The position numbers and the translations under genes are program-made. A DNA stretch of 40,239 nt, taken from CAYFZR01 sp964347835 [NCBI: uncultured archaeon]. GTDB taxonomy: Archaea; CAYFZR01. A model generated the notes under the pieces. It made no database searches and was not told the origin of the DNA. It saw nothing but the letters and a program-made list of their open reading frames with translations. The stretch's first letter is position 1. Every line of letters starts with the position of its first letter. The stretch lies in the NCBI GenBank assembly GCA_964347835.1, contig CAYFZR010000016.1:1-40239 (forward strand). The letters are read 5' to 3'. This document shows, piece after piece, positions 27,019 to 34,888 of this stretch.

Positions 27019-27512
27019 GAATTAAGGGAAGAGTATGGAAACTTGGCGACAATATTGATACAGACGTAATCATACCGGGAAAATATCTGAGGACTTTAGA
27101 CCATAGCATTTGGGTAGAACATCTCTTAGAAGGATTAGATCCTGGTTTTTCTAAGAAAATAAAGGAAGGTGACCTAATAGTAGCAGGAGAAAACTTTGGA
27201 TGTGGTTCTAGCAGGGAGCAGGCCCCTATAGCAATTAAAGATGCGGGAATAAAATGCGTAATTGCAGATTCTTTCGCCAGAATATTCTTCAGAAACTCGA
27301 TAAATATAGGTCTACCAGTTATTGAATGCAAAGGAATTACAAAAATTGTAGAGGAAGGAGACGTTATAGAAGCAGATATAGAAAAGGGCATTGTGAAAAC
27401 AGGAAAAAACGAATTAAAAGCAGAAAGACTTCCAGAATTTATGTTAGATATTCTGCGAAGCGGTGGCTTAATCGCTTACAGGAAGAAAAAGATATGCGAA
27501 TCTCGGTTATAG
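27015..27512 (+). CDS. aksE: Homoaconitase small subunit (AksE, LeuD family)
   Basis: The 165-residue swivel-domain subunit has the family blocks [25 protein letters not shown] and SFARIFFRN. Residues 24-27 read YLRT. As I recall from work on Methanocaldococcus homoaconitase, an arginine at this position (R26) marks homoaconitase, whereas isopropylmalate isomerase has a hydrophobic residue there. This is the best single-residue evidence that the operon makes coenzyme B precursors rather than leucine. It overlaps aksD by 4 bp and aksF by 19 bp. Confidence 0.88.
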   Translation: MRIKGRVWKLGDNIDTDVIIPGKYLRTLDHSIWVEHLLEGLDPGFSKKIKEGDLIVAGENFGCGSSREQAPIAIKDAGIKCVIADSFARIFFRNSINIGLPVIECKGITKIVEEGDVIEADIEKGIVKTGKNELKAERLPEFMLDILRSGGLIAYRKKKICESRL

Positions 27513-28498
27513 AAGGAGACGGAATAGGACCTGATGTAACCAGATCAACCGTAAAAATTTTAAGAGAATTAAATTCGCAAATAGATTTCGTTTTTTTGGA
27601 AGCGGGATATGAATTTTATAAGAAGAGTGGAGAATCCATTTCTGATGATACAATAGAAGCCGTTAAAGAGACTGATGCATGTCTATTTGGAGCAACAACT
27701 ACTCCTCCTAAGATTATTGAAGGATACAAAAGCCCCATACTCACTTTAAGAAAAGAACTTGAACTTTACGCGAACATCAGACCTATAAAGAGTTTAGAGG
27801 GTATAAAAGGAATACACGATGATATTGACCTCTTAGTGGTTAGAGAAAACTCGGAAGGATTGTATACTGGAATAGAAGAAGAGTTAAATAACGGCTTTTC
27901 TGCTAAAAGAATTATAACGAGGAGAGGGACCGAAAGAATAGCAAAGATTGCCTTTGAATATGCGAAAAATGAGAATAGAAATAAAGTGACAATCGTCCAT
28001 AAAGCAAATGTTTTAAGAAAGACCTGCGGATTATTTAGAGATCTTTCTCTTAAAGTAGGAGAAGGGTATCCTGAAATAGAAAAAGATGATTTTTTGGTTG
28101 ATTCTTTTTGTATGTGCCTTGTTAAAGACCCCAAAAAATTTGATGTAATCTTGACGACAAATTTGTTCGGCGATATAATATCGGACATTGGTGCTGGTCT
28201 GATAGGAAGTATAGGTATTGCTCCAAGTATGAACCTGGGGGATAATTACGCCCTTTTTGAACCGATACACGGTAGCGCCCCTGATATTGCAGGGAAAGGC
28301 ATAGCAAATCCTATAGCGAGTATACTTTCTTCCTGTTTAATGTTGAAATATCTTGGAAAGAAAGAATATGCTAAAAAGATTGAAGAATCTATCGAAAAAG
28401 TATTAAAAAGAGGGATAAAGACTCCTGATTTAAATGGAAAGTCGACTACAGAAGAATTTACAGAATCTGTAATAAGTATGATAAGGGAAATATTATGA
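27494..28498 (+). CDS. aksF: Homoisocitrate-type dehydrogenase (AksF)
   Basis: The enzyme belongs to the isocitrate/isopropylmalate dehydrogenase family and oxidatively decarboxylates homoisocitrate analogues to 2-oxoacids one carbon longer. The start [15 protein letters not shown] at 27494 overlaps aksE by 19 bp. Motifs are [14 protein letters not shown] (substrate helix), [25 protein letters not shown] with the catalytic Lys, [19 protein letters not shown] with the metal-binding Asp residues, and [18 protein letters not shown] for the cofactor. At 334 residues it is full length. Its end overlaps the ThDP enzyme as ATGA. LeuB is the alternative, made less likely by context. Confidence 0.88.
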   Translation: MRISVIEGDGIGPDVTRSTVKILRELNSQIDFVFLEAGYEFYKKSGESISDDTIEAVKETDACLFGATTTPPKIIEGYKSPILTLRKELELYANIRPIKSLEGIKGIHDDIDLLVVRENSEGLYTGIEEELNNGFSAKRIITRRGTERIAKIAFEYAKNENRNKVTIVHKANVLRKTCGLFRDLSLKVGEGYPEIEKDDFLVDSFCMCLVKDPKKFDVILTTNLFGDIISDIGAGLIGSIGIAPSMNLGDNYALFEPIHGSAPDIAGKGIANPIASILSSCLMLKYLGKKEYAKKIEESIEKVLKRGIKTPDLNGKSTTEEFTESVISMIREIL

Positions 28499-30003
28499 AA
28501 GCCTTCTTACATGCATTGGAAGACGCTAACGTAAAGACCGTTTTTGGCATTCCTGGAAAAAGAATTTTAGACGTGTATGATCTGCTTTTAGACTCTGATA
28601 TTACCAACATATTAACTAGACACGAACAAGGCGCTGTACATGCGTGTGATGGTTATGCAAGGGTTTCTGGTTCTCCAGGAACCTGTATCGCAACTGCAGG
28701 ACCAGGGGCATTGAATTTGACGATGGGAATAGTGAATGCAAACAAAGACAACGTTCCTGTCGTAGCCATTACCGGATTAGACGATATTTCTACGAATCTA
28801 TTTAGAGATATAACCAAAAAAAGCATTGTTTTAGAAAATGATGTCTATGAAACTGTTCTTTCATTTTACGAATTGTCTATGAAAGATTGTCCGGGTCCAG
28901 TTCATTTAGCAGTATCTGAGGATGTGTTGAAGAAAAAAGAGGAAACAAAAAGAAGAAAATTTTTTATTGCAAGAAGAGAACCTAATAGGAACCTCGTTAG
29001 AAAATTAGCAGATATGATTGAAAATTCTAATAATCCATTAATATTGGCTGGTTCAGGAATTATCTGGAGTAACGCGTATAAAGATTTAATTAAACTAGCA
29101 GAGTCTCTTTCTATACCTATTTCTACCTCAATGATGGCAAGAGGCGCAATACCAGAGGATCATCCGCTTTCTTTAGGAGTTATGGGAAAAAGAGGAGACA
29201 AAAAAGCAAATGAAATGTTAAAAGAGACAGACCTCTTAATTGTTATGGGATGTAGTGCGTCTCCTCTAACTGTTGATCCAGACCTGATTGATGCTAAGAT
29301 AGTAAGGATTGACGTGAAAAAGAATTCATTTAGACTTCCTACCGATCTGGAAATAATCGGAGATGCAAAATTGGTATTACAAGAGTTGTCAAAATACGAT
29401 ATGAATAAAAAAAGAGGTAAAAAAAAGGATAAAAAAGGTTTTGAAGAATTTAAAGGATTCACGAGCAAGACCATATGTAAAACAATTTACGAAATCCTCG
29501 GTAAGAAAGGAATAACGGTATATGACATAGGTTCTTTTACGGTATGGGGGTGCATGCTATCTAAGGTATATAAACCGAGGAGTTTTATCGTACCGGGTAA
29601 TTTTACCCCGATGGGTTTTTCTATACCTGCTTCCATCGGAGCCCAAATTGCAATGCCAGACGAATTAGTCGTTTCTATTGTTGGAGACGGAGGTTTTATG
29701 ATGAGTTCCAGCGAATTAGCAACGATTGAACAATATGATATACCAGTAAAGATTATTCTGATAAATAACTCATCTTTAGGACTAATAGAACAATTCCAAG
29801 AGAGAATATATGGTAGGACTACCGCAATAGATTTAAAGAATCCTGATTTTTTAAAACTCACAAATTCTTACGGAATAGATGGAGAAAGAGTGGAGGATAT
29901 ACCTTCCTTAAATGAGACTTTAAAGGAAGCAATTAAAATAAGAGAGCCTTTTCTTATAGAATGCATAGTTGAGGAAGAAGAGGAGATACCTGATTTAATA
30001 TGA
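28495..30003 (+). CDS. ThDP-dependent decarboxylase-like enzyme, candidate 2-oxosuberate decarboxylase
   Basis: The 502-residue protein has the three domains of the ThDP decarboxylase/acetolactate synthase superfamily. The PYR domain has the activating Glu in RHEQGAVHACDGYARVSG (E44). A central domain spans about 165-310, and the PP domain has GDG at 397-399 followed by the acidic-to-INNSSLGL motif that binds Mg-ThDP. It is shorter than acetolactate synthase, lacks a recognisable RFDDRVTG-like segment and has no ilvN or ilvC nearby. It is coupled to aksF by ATGA. I infer decarboxylation of 2-oxosuberate to 7-oxoheptanoate, parallel to sulfopyruvate decarboxylase in coenzyme M synthesis. Confidence 0.85.
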   Translation: MKAFLHALEDANVKTVFGIPGKRILDVYDLLLDSDITNILTRHEQGAVHACDGYARVSGSPGTCIATAGPGALNLTMGIVNANKDNVPVVAITGLDDISTNLFRDITKKSIVLENDVYETVLSFYELSMKDCPGPVHLAVSEDVLKKKEETKRRKFFIARREPNRNLVRKLADMIENSNNPLILAGSGIIWSNAYKDLIKLAESLSIPISTSMMARGAIPEDHPLSLGVMGKRGDKKANEMLKETDLLIVMGCSASPLTVDPDLIDAKIVRIDVKKNSFRLPTDLEIIGDAKLVLQELSKYDMNKKRGKKKDKKGFEEFKGFTSKTICKTIYEILGKKGITVYDIGSFTVWGCMLSKVYKPRSFIVPGNFTPMGFSIPASIGAQIAMPDELVVSIVGDGGFMMSSSELATIEQYDIPVKIILINNSSLGLIEQFQERIYGRTTAIDLKNPDFLKLTNSYGIDGERVEDIPSLNETLKEAIKIREPFLIECIVEEEEEIPDLI

Positions 30004-30027
30004 CTTCCTGATATAAGGAGGAATCAG

Positions 30028-31158
30028 ATGTCGGATGTTTATTTCGCTGATGCTAGAAGTCCAACACCCAGAGAAAGGATTTTTAGAAAGTTGGAAACAT
30101 TGTTTCAAAAATCCGGGATTGCAGATACGATTTCTAAGGGAGACACTGTCGCTATTAAGGTTCACATGGGAGAATCTGAAAATACAAGGCATGTTAGACC
30201 AGCCTATGTAAGAAAGATAGTGGAAGAGGTAAAGAAGTTAGGCGGAGATCCTTTCGTAACAGATACTACAACTCTCTACATAGGGAATAGATTTACCGCT
30301 TTAAACTACTTAGAAACCGCGAGGCTAAATGGTTTTACAGTCGACACAATAGAGGCCCCTATCATAATCGCAGACGGGATAAGGGGAAATCAAGATGTTT
30401 CTGTTCCACTTTACATGGAGAGATATAATAAAAAAGGATATAATAAAGAGTTAGGAGTGGCCTCCTTAATTGCTGAGGCCGATTCTATGGTAGTTGTCTC
30501 TCACGCAAAAGGTCATGAGACGTCTGGATTTGGAGGAGCAATTAAAAACCTTGGAATGGGTTGTACATCAAAAAGAGGGAAGATATACCAGCACAAAGCC
30601 ACCTTGCCCGATATAGATCTCGAACTATGTAACGGCTGCGGCTACTGTGAGAAGGCGTGCAGTTGGGATGCTGTAAAGGTAGATGAAAAAGTACACATTG
30701 ACCTTGAGAAATGTACAGGATGCGGAGGATGCGTCGTTATTTGCAGACCCCATGCTCTAACGGTAAGCAAGAAAAAAAAGGAAGAATTCCAGGTTAGAAT
30801 GGCCGAAGCCGCTCTTGCAGTTGTAAATACCTTTGATAAGGATAAGATAGGTTACATAAACTTTGCGATGGAGATAACTCCGTTTTGTGACTGCGCATCA
30901 TTTCCAGATGTTCCAATTGTTCCAGATCAAGGTTTGCTAGTCTCTTTAGATCCTGTTGCCATTGATAAAGCTTCCATAGATCTTATTGATTCTTCATACG
31001 GATTAAAAGGATCTATGGCAGAGGATTTTGATGTTTTAGATGAGGGAAATAGAAAATTTTTTGGAATTCATGGCACTAACGAGGAAGTACAACTTTTAAG
31101 CGGTGAAAAAATAGGTTTAGGGTCTTTAGGTTATAATTTGGTAAGGATAAAGATTTGA
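30028..31158 (+). CDS. DUF362 protein with two [4Fe-4S] ferredoxin motifs
   Basis: The 376-residue protein combines a DUF362 domain (KVHMGESENTRHVRP near residue 50, SHAKGHETSGFGGAIKNLGMG near 155) with a ferredoxin insert carrying CNGCGYCEKAC and CTGCGGCVVIC, i.e. two [4Fe-4S] clusters (residues ~193-240). Family function is not settled to my knowledge. An AGGAGGAATC ribosome site precedes the ATG, 24 bp after the ThDP enzyme, so it is the tenth and last gene of the operon. By position it is a candidate for reductive or sulfur-handling chemistry after 7-oxoheptanoate; that role is inference only. Confidence 0.85.
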   Translation: MSDVYFADARSPTPRERIFRKLETLFQKSGIADTISKGDTVAIKVHMGESENTRHVRPAYVRKIVEEVKKLGGDPFVTDTTTLYIGNRFTALNYLETARLNGFTVDTIEAPIIIADGIRGNQDVSVPLYMERYNKKGYNKELGVASLIAEADSMVVVSHAKGHETSGFGGAIKNLGMGCTSKRGKIYQHKATLPDIDLELCNGCGYCEKACSWDAVKVDEKVHIDLEKCTGCGGCVVICRPHALTVSKKKKEEFQVRMAEAALAVVNTFDKDKIGYINFAMEITPFCDCASFPDVPIVPDQGLLVSLDPVAIDKASIDLIDSSYGLKGSMAEDFDVLDEGNRKFFGIHGTNEEVQLLSGEKIGLGSLGYNLVRIKI

Positions 31159-31161
31159 TGC

Positions 31162-31227
31162 AACGTGGCTATGCAACGTGGCTCGCTATGGAACGTGGCT
31201 CGTTCCATGCAACGTGGCTCGTTGCAT
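31162..31227. repeat. Short hairpin repeats with loop TGGCT and compensatory stems
   Basis: Four copies of AACGTGGCT lie in 66 bp. Two form perfect 8-bp hairpins: ATGGAACG-TGGCT-CGTTCCAT (31188-31208) and ATGCAACG-TGGCT-CGTTGCAT (31207-31227), sharing two bases. The fourth stem pair is G:C in one and C:G in the other. Weaker relatives lie at 37994-38014 and 38514-38532. Confidence 0.8.
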
Positions 31228-31449
31228 CCGCAACTTTATCAAAAATTATTTTATAAACAGTACCAAATGAGTCGTTTCTACTCTACATTTGCTTTCTACT
31301 CTAAATTCTATATGGGGGTTTAGAAAGGGGGCGATTTGGCCCCTTCTATGGGGGTTTAGAAAGGGGGCGATAGGGTAGGATAAGATAAATTCAGTATAGG
31401 ATTAAAGTTACCTTCTCCTTTTCTTATATGGGGGTGTAGAGAGGGGGTG
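31226..31449. repeat. Intergenic repeat cluster shared with 38484-38800
   Basis: The segment 31226-31256 (31 bp, beginning ATCCGCAACTTTATC) is identical to 38624-38654. The segment 31300-31335 matches 38679-38714 at 33 of 36 positions, and 31424-31449 (26 bp, TTATATGGGGGTGTAGAGAG...) is identical to 38484-38509. A further copy of the G-rich unit lies at 31347-31371. The cluster fills the convergent gap between the DUF362 and DUF169 genes; no coding frame is seen in it. Confidence 0.8.
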
Positions 31450-31466
31450 GTTACCCCCTTCTGATA

Positions 31467-32243
31467 TTATTCTATCCCGAGATCTCTTCCGAGTTTGTTA
31501 TAACTCTCTGGAAATACTGGTTGAAATCTATAGAATTGAGGTATAGGATACCTAGTGCCAACCTTGTGGGTACCTTCTAACCCCTCAATGATCTCAGTAA
31601 TCTTTTCTTTAGGAATCGTAAATACCATTTCATAATCACTTGTTAGACCAAAGATTCTGTCTCCATAGCATGGTACTACTACTTGACACTCTTTGGTTTG
31701 CATCGTCTGCACAATTATTTCTGAACAGTCTAATCTTCCTGATGTGGTGGTGTGTAATCTTCCTCCCATTTTATATAAAGACGCATGGATTAAACGGGCT
31801 ATTTGAGCCGAATTCCCGTATATAACGATTATATCTGGATCAAAATCCGTTCTATGAAGGGGTGCTATTAGAATAGCCTTGTATTTTCCATGCTCGAATC
31901 TAAATACTTCTTCTTCTGATTTTTCTCCTGCTTCTTTCGTCTCTGTGTACATGTCAACGCAGATATTACCTTCTAGATAATATTCTGTGGGTTCTCCAAA
32001 TCCTAAGACGACGTATCCCGGAGCACATATGATATCATCCTTTGTTAAGGCTATAGACCATCCATACTTTCTTGCTATACCTATTGCTTGACAAATAGCA
32101 ACCTTGTTGCCAAAAATTACGGCAGGTCTTCTCATGTTTGCGGGAATTTCTTCACTTTCCAACATCTTTATTGCGAGAGGAAAAGTCTGAAATCTTATGT
32201 ACCTGTCTAAGGACTTTCCTAAATTTTCTATTAACTCTTTCAT
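31467..32243 (-). CDS. DUF169 family protein
   Basis: The 258-residue product matches the DUF169 family, found in many anaerobic archaea and bacteria and of unsettled function. Features include FPLAIKMLESEEIPANMRRP, the cysteine-containing ICQAIGIARKYGWSI and the CAPGYVVLG segment, all typical N-terminal blocks, and a conserved central SARL-like NSAQIARLIHA region. The ATG at 32243 is chosen because AAGGTGATC lies just upstream; a GTG at 32258 would place that ribosome site inside the gene. It is monocistronic, downstream of tRNA-Arg on the same strand, and ends near the repeat cluster. Confidence 0.85.
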   Translation of the reverse strand: MKELIENLGKSLDRYIRFQTFPLAIKMLESEEIPANMRRPAVIFGNKVAICQAIGIARKYGWSIALTKDDIICAPGYVVLGFGEPTEYYLEGNICVDMYTETKEAGEKSEEEVFRFEHGKYKAILIAPLHRTDFDPDIIVIYGNSAQIARLIHASLYKMGGRLHTTTSGRLDCSEIIVQTMQTKECQVVVPCYGDRIFGLTSDYEMVFTIPKEKITEIIEGLEGTHKVGTRYPIPQFYRFQPVFPESYNKLGRDLGIE

Positions 32244-32357
32244 CTTGATCACCTTCACAATGATATTTTAATATTCTATTATGGACCTACTATCTTAATT
32301 ACTGATCCGAATCAACTCGATGATCGATCTCAAAAAACAAAATTTAAAAGTTTATAA

Positions 32358-32432
32358 CGGGCCCGCCGGGATTTGAACCCGGGATCTACGGCTTAGGAGG
32401 CCGTTGCCCTATCCTGCCTAGGCCACGGGCCC
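32358..32432 (-). tRNA. tRNA-Arg (anticodon CCT)
   Basis: The 75-nt gene folds with acceptor GGGCCCG/CGGGCCC, a D arm containing the GG pair, anticodon stem ACGGC/GCCGT with loop CTCCTAA (anticodon CCT, reading AGG), and a T arm with TTCAAAT. The discriminator is G and CCA is not encoded. Its first 15 nt coincide with the last four codons and stop of psmB. A GGTTATAATG element inside psmB, about 40 bp upstream, could be its own promoter; otherwise it is co-transcribed. T-rich sequence follows the 3' end. Confidence 0.93.
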
Positions 32433-33044
32433 TTCGACTATTTTTTTAATGTCATCCTTGCTTAATTCATTATAACCCCCTTCGGTGATTACAATGACAT
32501 CCATTCCTTCTCCTGAAAAAACATCTCTTTCTGTGGCCGCCCTTACCGCTTTAACAGCCAATTTCTTACCCTCTTCTATAGTAAGATCTTCTTTATATAA
32601 GCCTTCGAGTATTCCGTATGCAATTGGAGATCCTGATCCTGTGGCGATCATGTTGTCCCTTATGACGTCTCCAGTAAAGCTTATCGCAAAAAGATGGTTT
32701 CCTTCCTCGTCAATTCCTCCAACCAAAAGTTGAGTTATGTATGGAAACCATCTCTGGGAAAACATTATGTTCGCTAGCAAGGTTGCCATAGCCTCTACTT
32801 TCATTGATTCTCCTCTAGTAACCTTGTATAATTGAGTTTCTGCCTTCAGTAATCTGATTAATCTTTGGGCATCTGCGACGAGACCTGCTATGGTAGCGCC
32901 TACTAAATCATCTATCTTATAAACCTTCACAGCCTCCTTATGAACAACTAAAGAGCCCATGGAAGCCCTTTTTTCTGCCGCTAAAATTATTCCGCCTTTA
33001 CATACTAAACCTACGCAGGTTGTGCCTTTCAAGTAATCTTCCAA
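32418..33044 (-). CDS. psmB: Proteasome beta subunit
   Basis: This is the catalytic subunit of the archaeal 20S proteasome. A seven-residue propeptide (MEDYLKG) precedes T8, the N-terminal nucleophile released by self-cleavage (TTCVGLVCKGG). The active-site Lys is in AAEKRASMGSLV, and the GSGSPIAYGILE and TERDVFSGEGMDVIVI blocks are typical. The start is a TTG with a GGAGGG ribosome site 7 bases upstream. The last codons (Gly-Pro-Val-Ala) and the TAG stop are read from the 5' end of tRNA-Arg. It lies 12 bp after the PIN/ATPase/KH gene and is probably in one unit with it. Confidence 0.96.
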   Translation of the reverse strand: MEDYLKGTTCVGLVCKGGIILAAEKRASMGSLVVHKEAVKVYKIDDLVGATIAGLVADAQRLIRLLKAETQLYKVTRGESMKVEAMATLLANIMFSQRWFPYITQLLVGGIDEEGNHLFAISFTGDVIRDNMIATGSGSPIAYGILEGLYKEDLTIEEGKKLAVKAVRAATERDVFSGEGMDVIVITEGGYNELSKDDIKKIVEGPVA

Positions 33045-33056
33045 TGTTTTACCCTC

Positions 33057-34847
33057 CTATTGTATTTCAACTCTTATCTCTTCAGCAAAGTCGATAGCAT
33101 CTAAGAGTCTTTTTCCGATTTCCATATTTTTATTTATCCTCACATCTCCTGCCTTACCAACCGTCCCAGTAAACAGATAAACACCACCAGTATAAATCTT
33201 AACCGTCTCACCTATAAATTCCCTACCTACATGAAGAACGATATGATCATTGGATTCGCTTATTGGTGTAGTAATATATGTTTTTTTCTCCATAGGTCTT
33301 ATATCTATCTTCATACCTAGTTTCTCTTCTATTTTCGCAATTCTTTTTCCCTTTCTTCCCAGCAGTCTCGGTATACTCCCCTTATCAACGTATACTATTG
33401 CTTGCCTTTCCGAGATCATCTCTATTTTTCCTATATCCTCAACATACCTTTCCAACTCTCTAGTAATCCTCTCTCTTGTAGATTCAATATCAATCTCAAT
33501 CTCTCCCGAGACAGGCATAACTATAACTTCTTCTCCGTAGGTGTAGATCTCATACTCTACCTTGCGAGACTCGAAGTCCCTGACCTCTACTAAAGGTCTT
33601 GCTAAATCCGCCTCTATCATGCCCGTAGGTACTCTTACGGTGAAATTGATCTCGTAAACTTTTTTGATCCAACCATCTTTTATGAATATGATTGTGTCTA
33701 TGACTTGTGGTATCATTCCCATCTCAACTCTTCCTATCAACCTTTGAATTGCATCTATAGCCTCTGTGGAATGTACAACCCCTATCATGCCTACTCCAGC
33801 GAGTCTCATGTCAGCAAATACTTGAAAATCACTCGTTTTTCTGAGTTCATCGTATATCGTATAGTCTGGTCTCACCAACAACAATATATCTGCGGTTTTC
33901 TCCATACTCCCTTCTAAAGGAGAGTACTGAGTTATTTCATCCATAACTTGAAGATCTCTAGGACTTTCCATCGTCTTAACTATTTTCTCCCTTTTGTTGT
34001 AAAATTCTGCCAATGCTTGGGCAAAAGTAGATTTTCCTGCCCCCGGAGGTCCCGCGATTAGTATTCCTTCGGCCCTCTTTTCAAGCCTGGTCATGAGTTT
34101 GTCCGAGAGAGAATAATCATCTAAACTTACCTTTGCAATGGGTCTTACCGCGGTTATTTCAAATCCATCGCTAAAAGGTGGTCTGCAAATTGATATCCTA
34201 TAAGGTCCCAACTGAACTACGGTGGCTCCTCTCCTTTCTATTTCAATAAAACCGTTTCTTCTGGCTTTTGCCTCTCTTAGAATATCTTTTGCAAGATTTT
34301 CAAGTTGCTCCAATGTACAAGGAGTCTCTCGAAGTTTTATAAGTCTTATATCTCCTGGTTTACCTTTCTTCGCAAGGGGGATAACATTCTCTTTTAAATG
34401 AATAGTCATTGTATCTTCTTCAAACATTCTTTCAAGGATATTTTCTCTTTCTTCTTCTAAGGGTGGCAAGAATTTAACATCAATTCCCTTTACTTGGGCA
34501 ACCTTTGCTTGGACACTGTCTCCAGTAACCAAAGTTCCTTCAAGATCCAATGCGACATATCTTATTATTTCGTCAATCTCTCCAGTACGAGAATATTTTA
34601 TTTGCTCCGGAGTGGGTCTAGTACCATGAAATACTATCTCTAACCCCATTTCTTCTGCAATTTTTTTTAAGGTTGTTATCTCATCTAATCCTTTAAAACC
34701 TATCTCTTTGCCCTTATTGGCTTGATTTTCTAGTTCTGATATAACTGCCTCAGGAATAACGACCTTACATTTTTCTTTTTCTTGTTTTAGAAAAATAGTA
34801 AATCTCCCATCTACTATTACACTGGTATCTGGTACAAGTACCTTCAT
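33057..34847 (-). CDS. PIN domain - P-loop ATPase - KH domain protein
   Basis: The 596-residue protein is the archaeal PilT-type ATPase with an N-terminal PIN domain. The PIN domain (residues 1-140) shows LVPDTSVIVDGRF with its acidic residue, and VTGDSVQAKVA. The P-loop AGPPGAGKSTFAQAL lies near residue 262. Walker B-like and arginine segments follow in the VRPDYTIYDELRKTSDF region, and a KH RNA-binding domain (IPRLLGRKGKRIAKIEEKLG) lies near residues 490-525. A role in RNA processing or RNA turnover is inferred from PIN plus KH; the substrate is unknown. It sits upstream of psmB. Confidence 0.88.
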   Translation of the reverse strand: MKVLVPDTSVIVDGRFTIFLKQEKEKCKVVIPEAVISELENQANKGKEIGFKGLDEITTLKKIAEEMGLEIVFHGTRPTPEQIKYSRTGEIDEIIRYVALDLEGTLVTGDSVQAKVAQVKGIDVKFLPPLEEERENILERMFEEDTMTIHLKENVIPLAKKGKPGDIRLIKLRETPCTLEQLENLAKDILREAKARRNGFIEIERRGATVVQLGPYRISICRPPFSDGFEITAVRPIAKVSLDDYSLSDKLMTRLEKRAEGILIAGPPGAGKSTFAQALAEFYNKREKIVKTMESPRDLQVMDEITQYSPLEGSMEKTADILLLVRPDYTIYDELRKTSDFQVFADMRLAGVGMIGVVHSTEAIDAIQRLIGRVEMGMIPQVIDTIIFIKDGWIKKVYEINFTVRVPTGMIEADLARPLVEVRDFESRKVEYEIYTYGEEVIVMPVSGEIEIDIESTRERITRELERYVEDIGKIEMISERQAIVYVDKGSIPRLLGRKGKRIAKIEEKLGMKIDIRPMEKKTYITTPISESNDHIVLHVGREFIGETVKIYTGGVYLFTGTVGKAGDVRINKNMEIGKRLLDAIDFAEEIRVEIQ

Positions 34848-34888
34848 TATATCGCCTTTATACTATGAACACTCTCATACTATGAACA

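Noticed and set aside
27326-27493. Extended N-terminus for aksF
   Set aside because: The added 56 residues are an Arg/Lys-rich out-of-frame reading of aksE; the conserved start [15 protein letters not shown] lies at 27494.
24654-28498. Leucine biosynthesis operon (leuA, leuC, leuD, leuB) reading of the aks genes
   Set aside because: The small subunit has YLRT at residues 24-27, which marks homoaconitase, and the neighbours are methanogen-specific. The leucine reading stays as a less likely alternative.
28495-30003. Acetolactate synthase large subunit
   Set aside because: No ilvN or ilvC nearby, shorter length, and the RFDDR-type segment of the central domain is not seen; context favours an aks-linked decarboxylase.
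31162-31227. Repeated AACGTGGCT units as a CRISPR array
   Set aside because: Units are only about 9-21 bp, directly overlapping and self-palindromic, without unique spacers of uniform length and without cas genes nearby.
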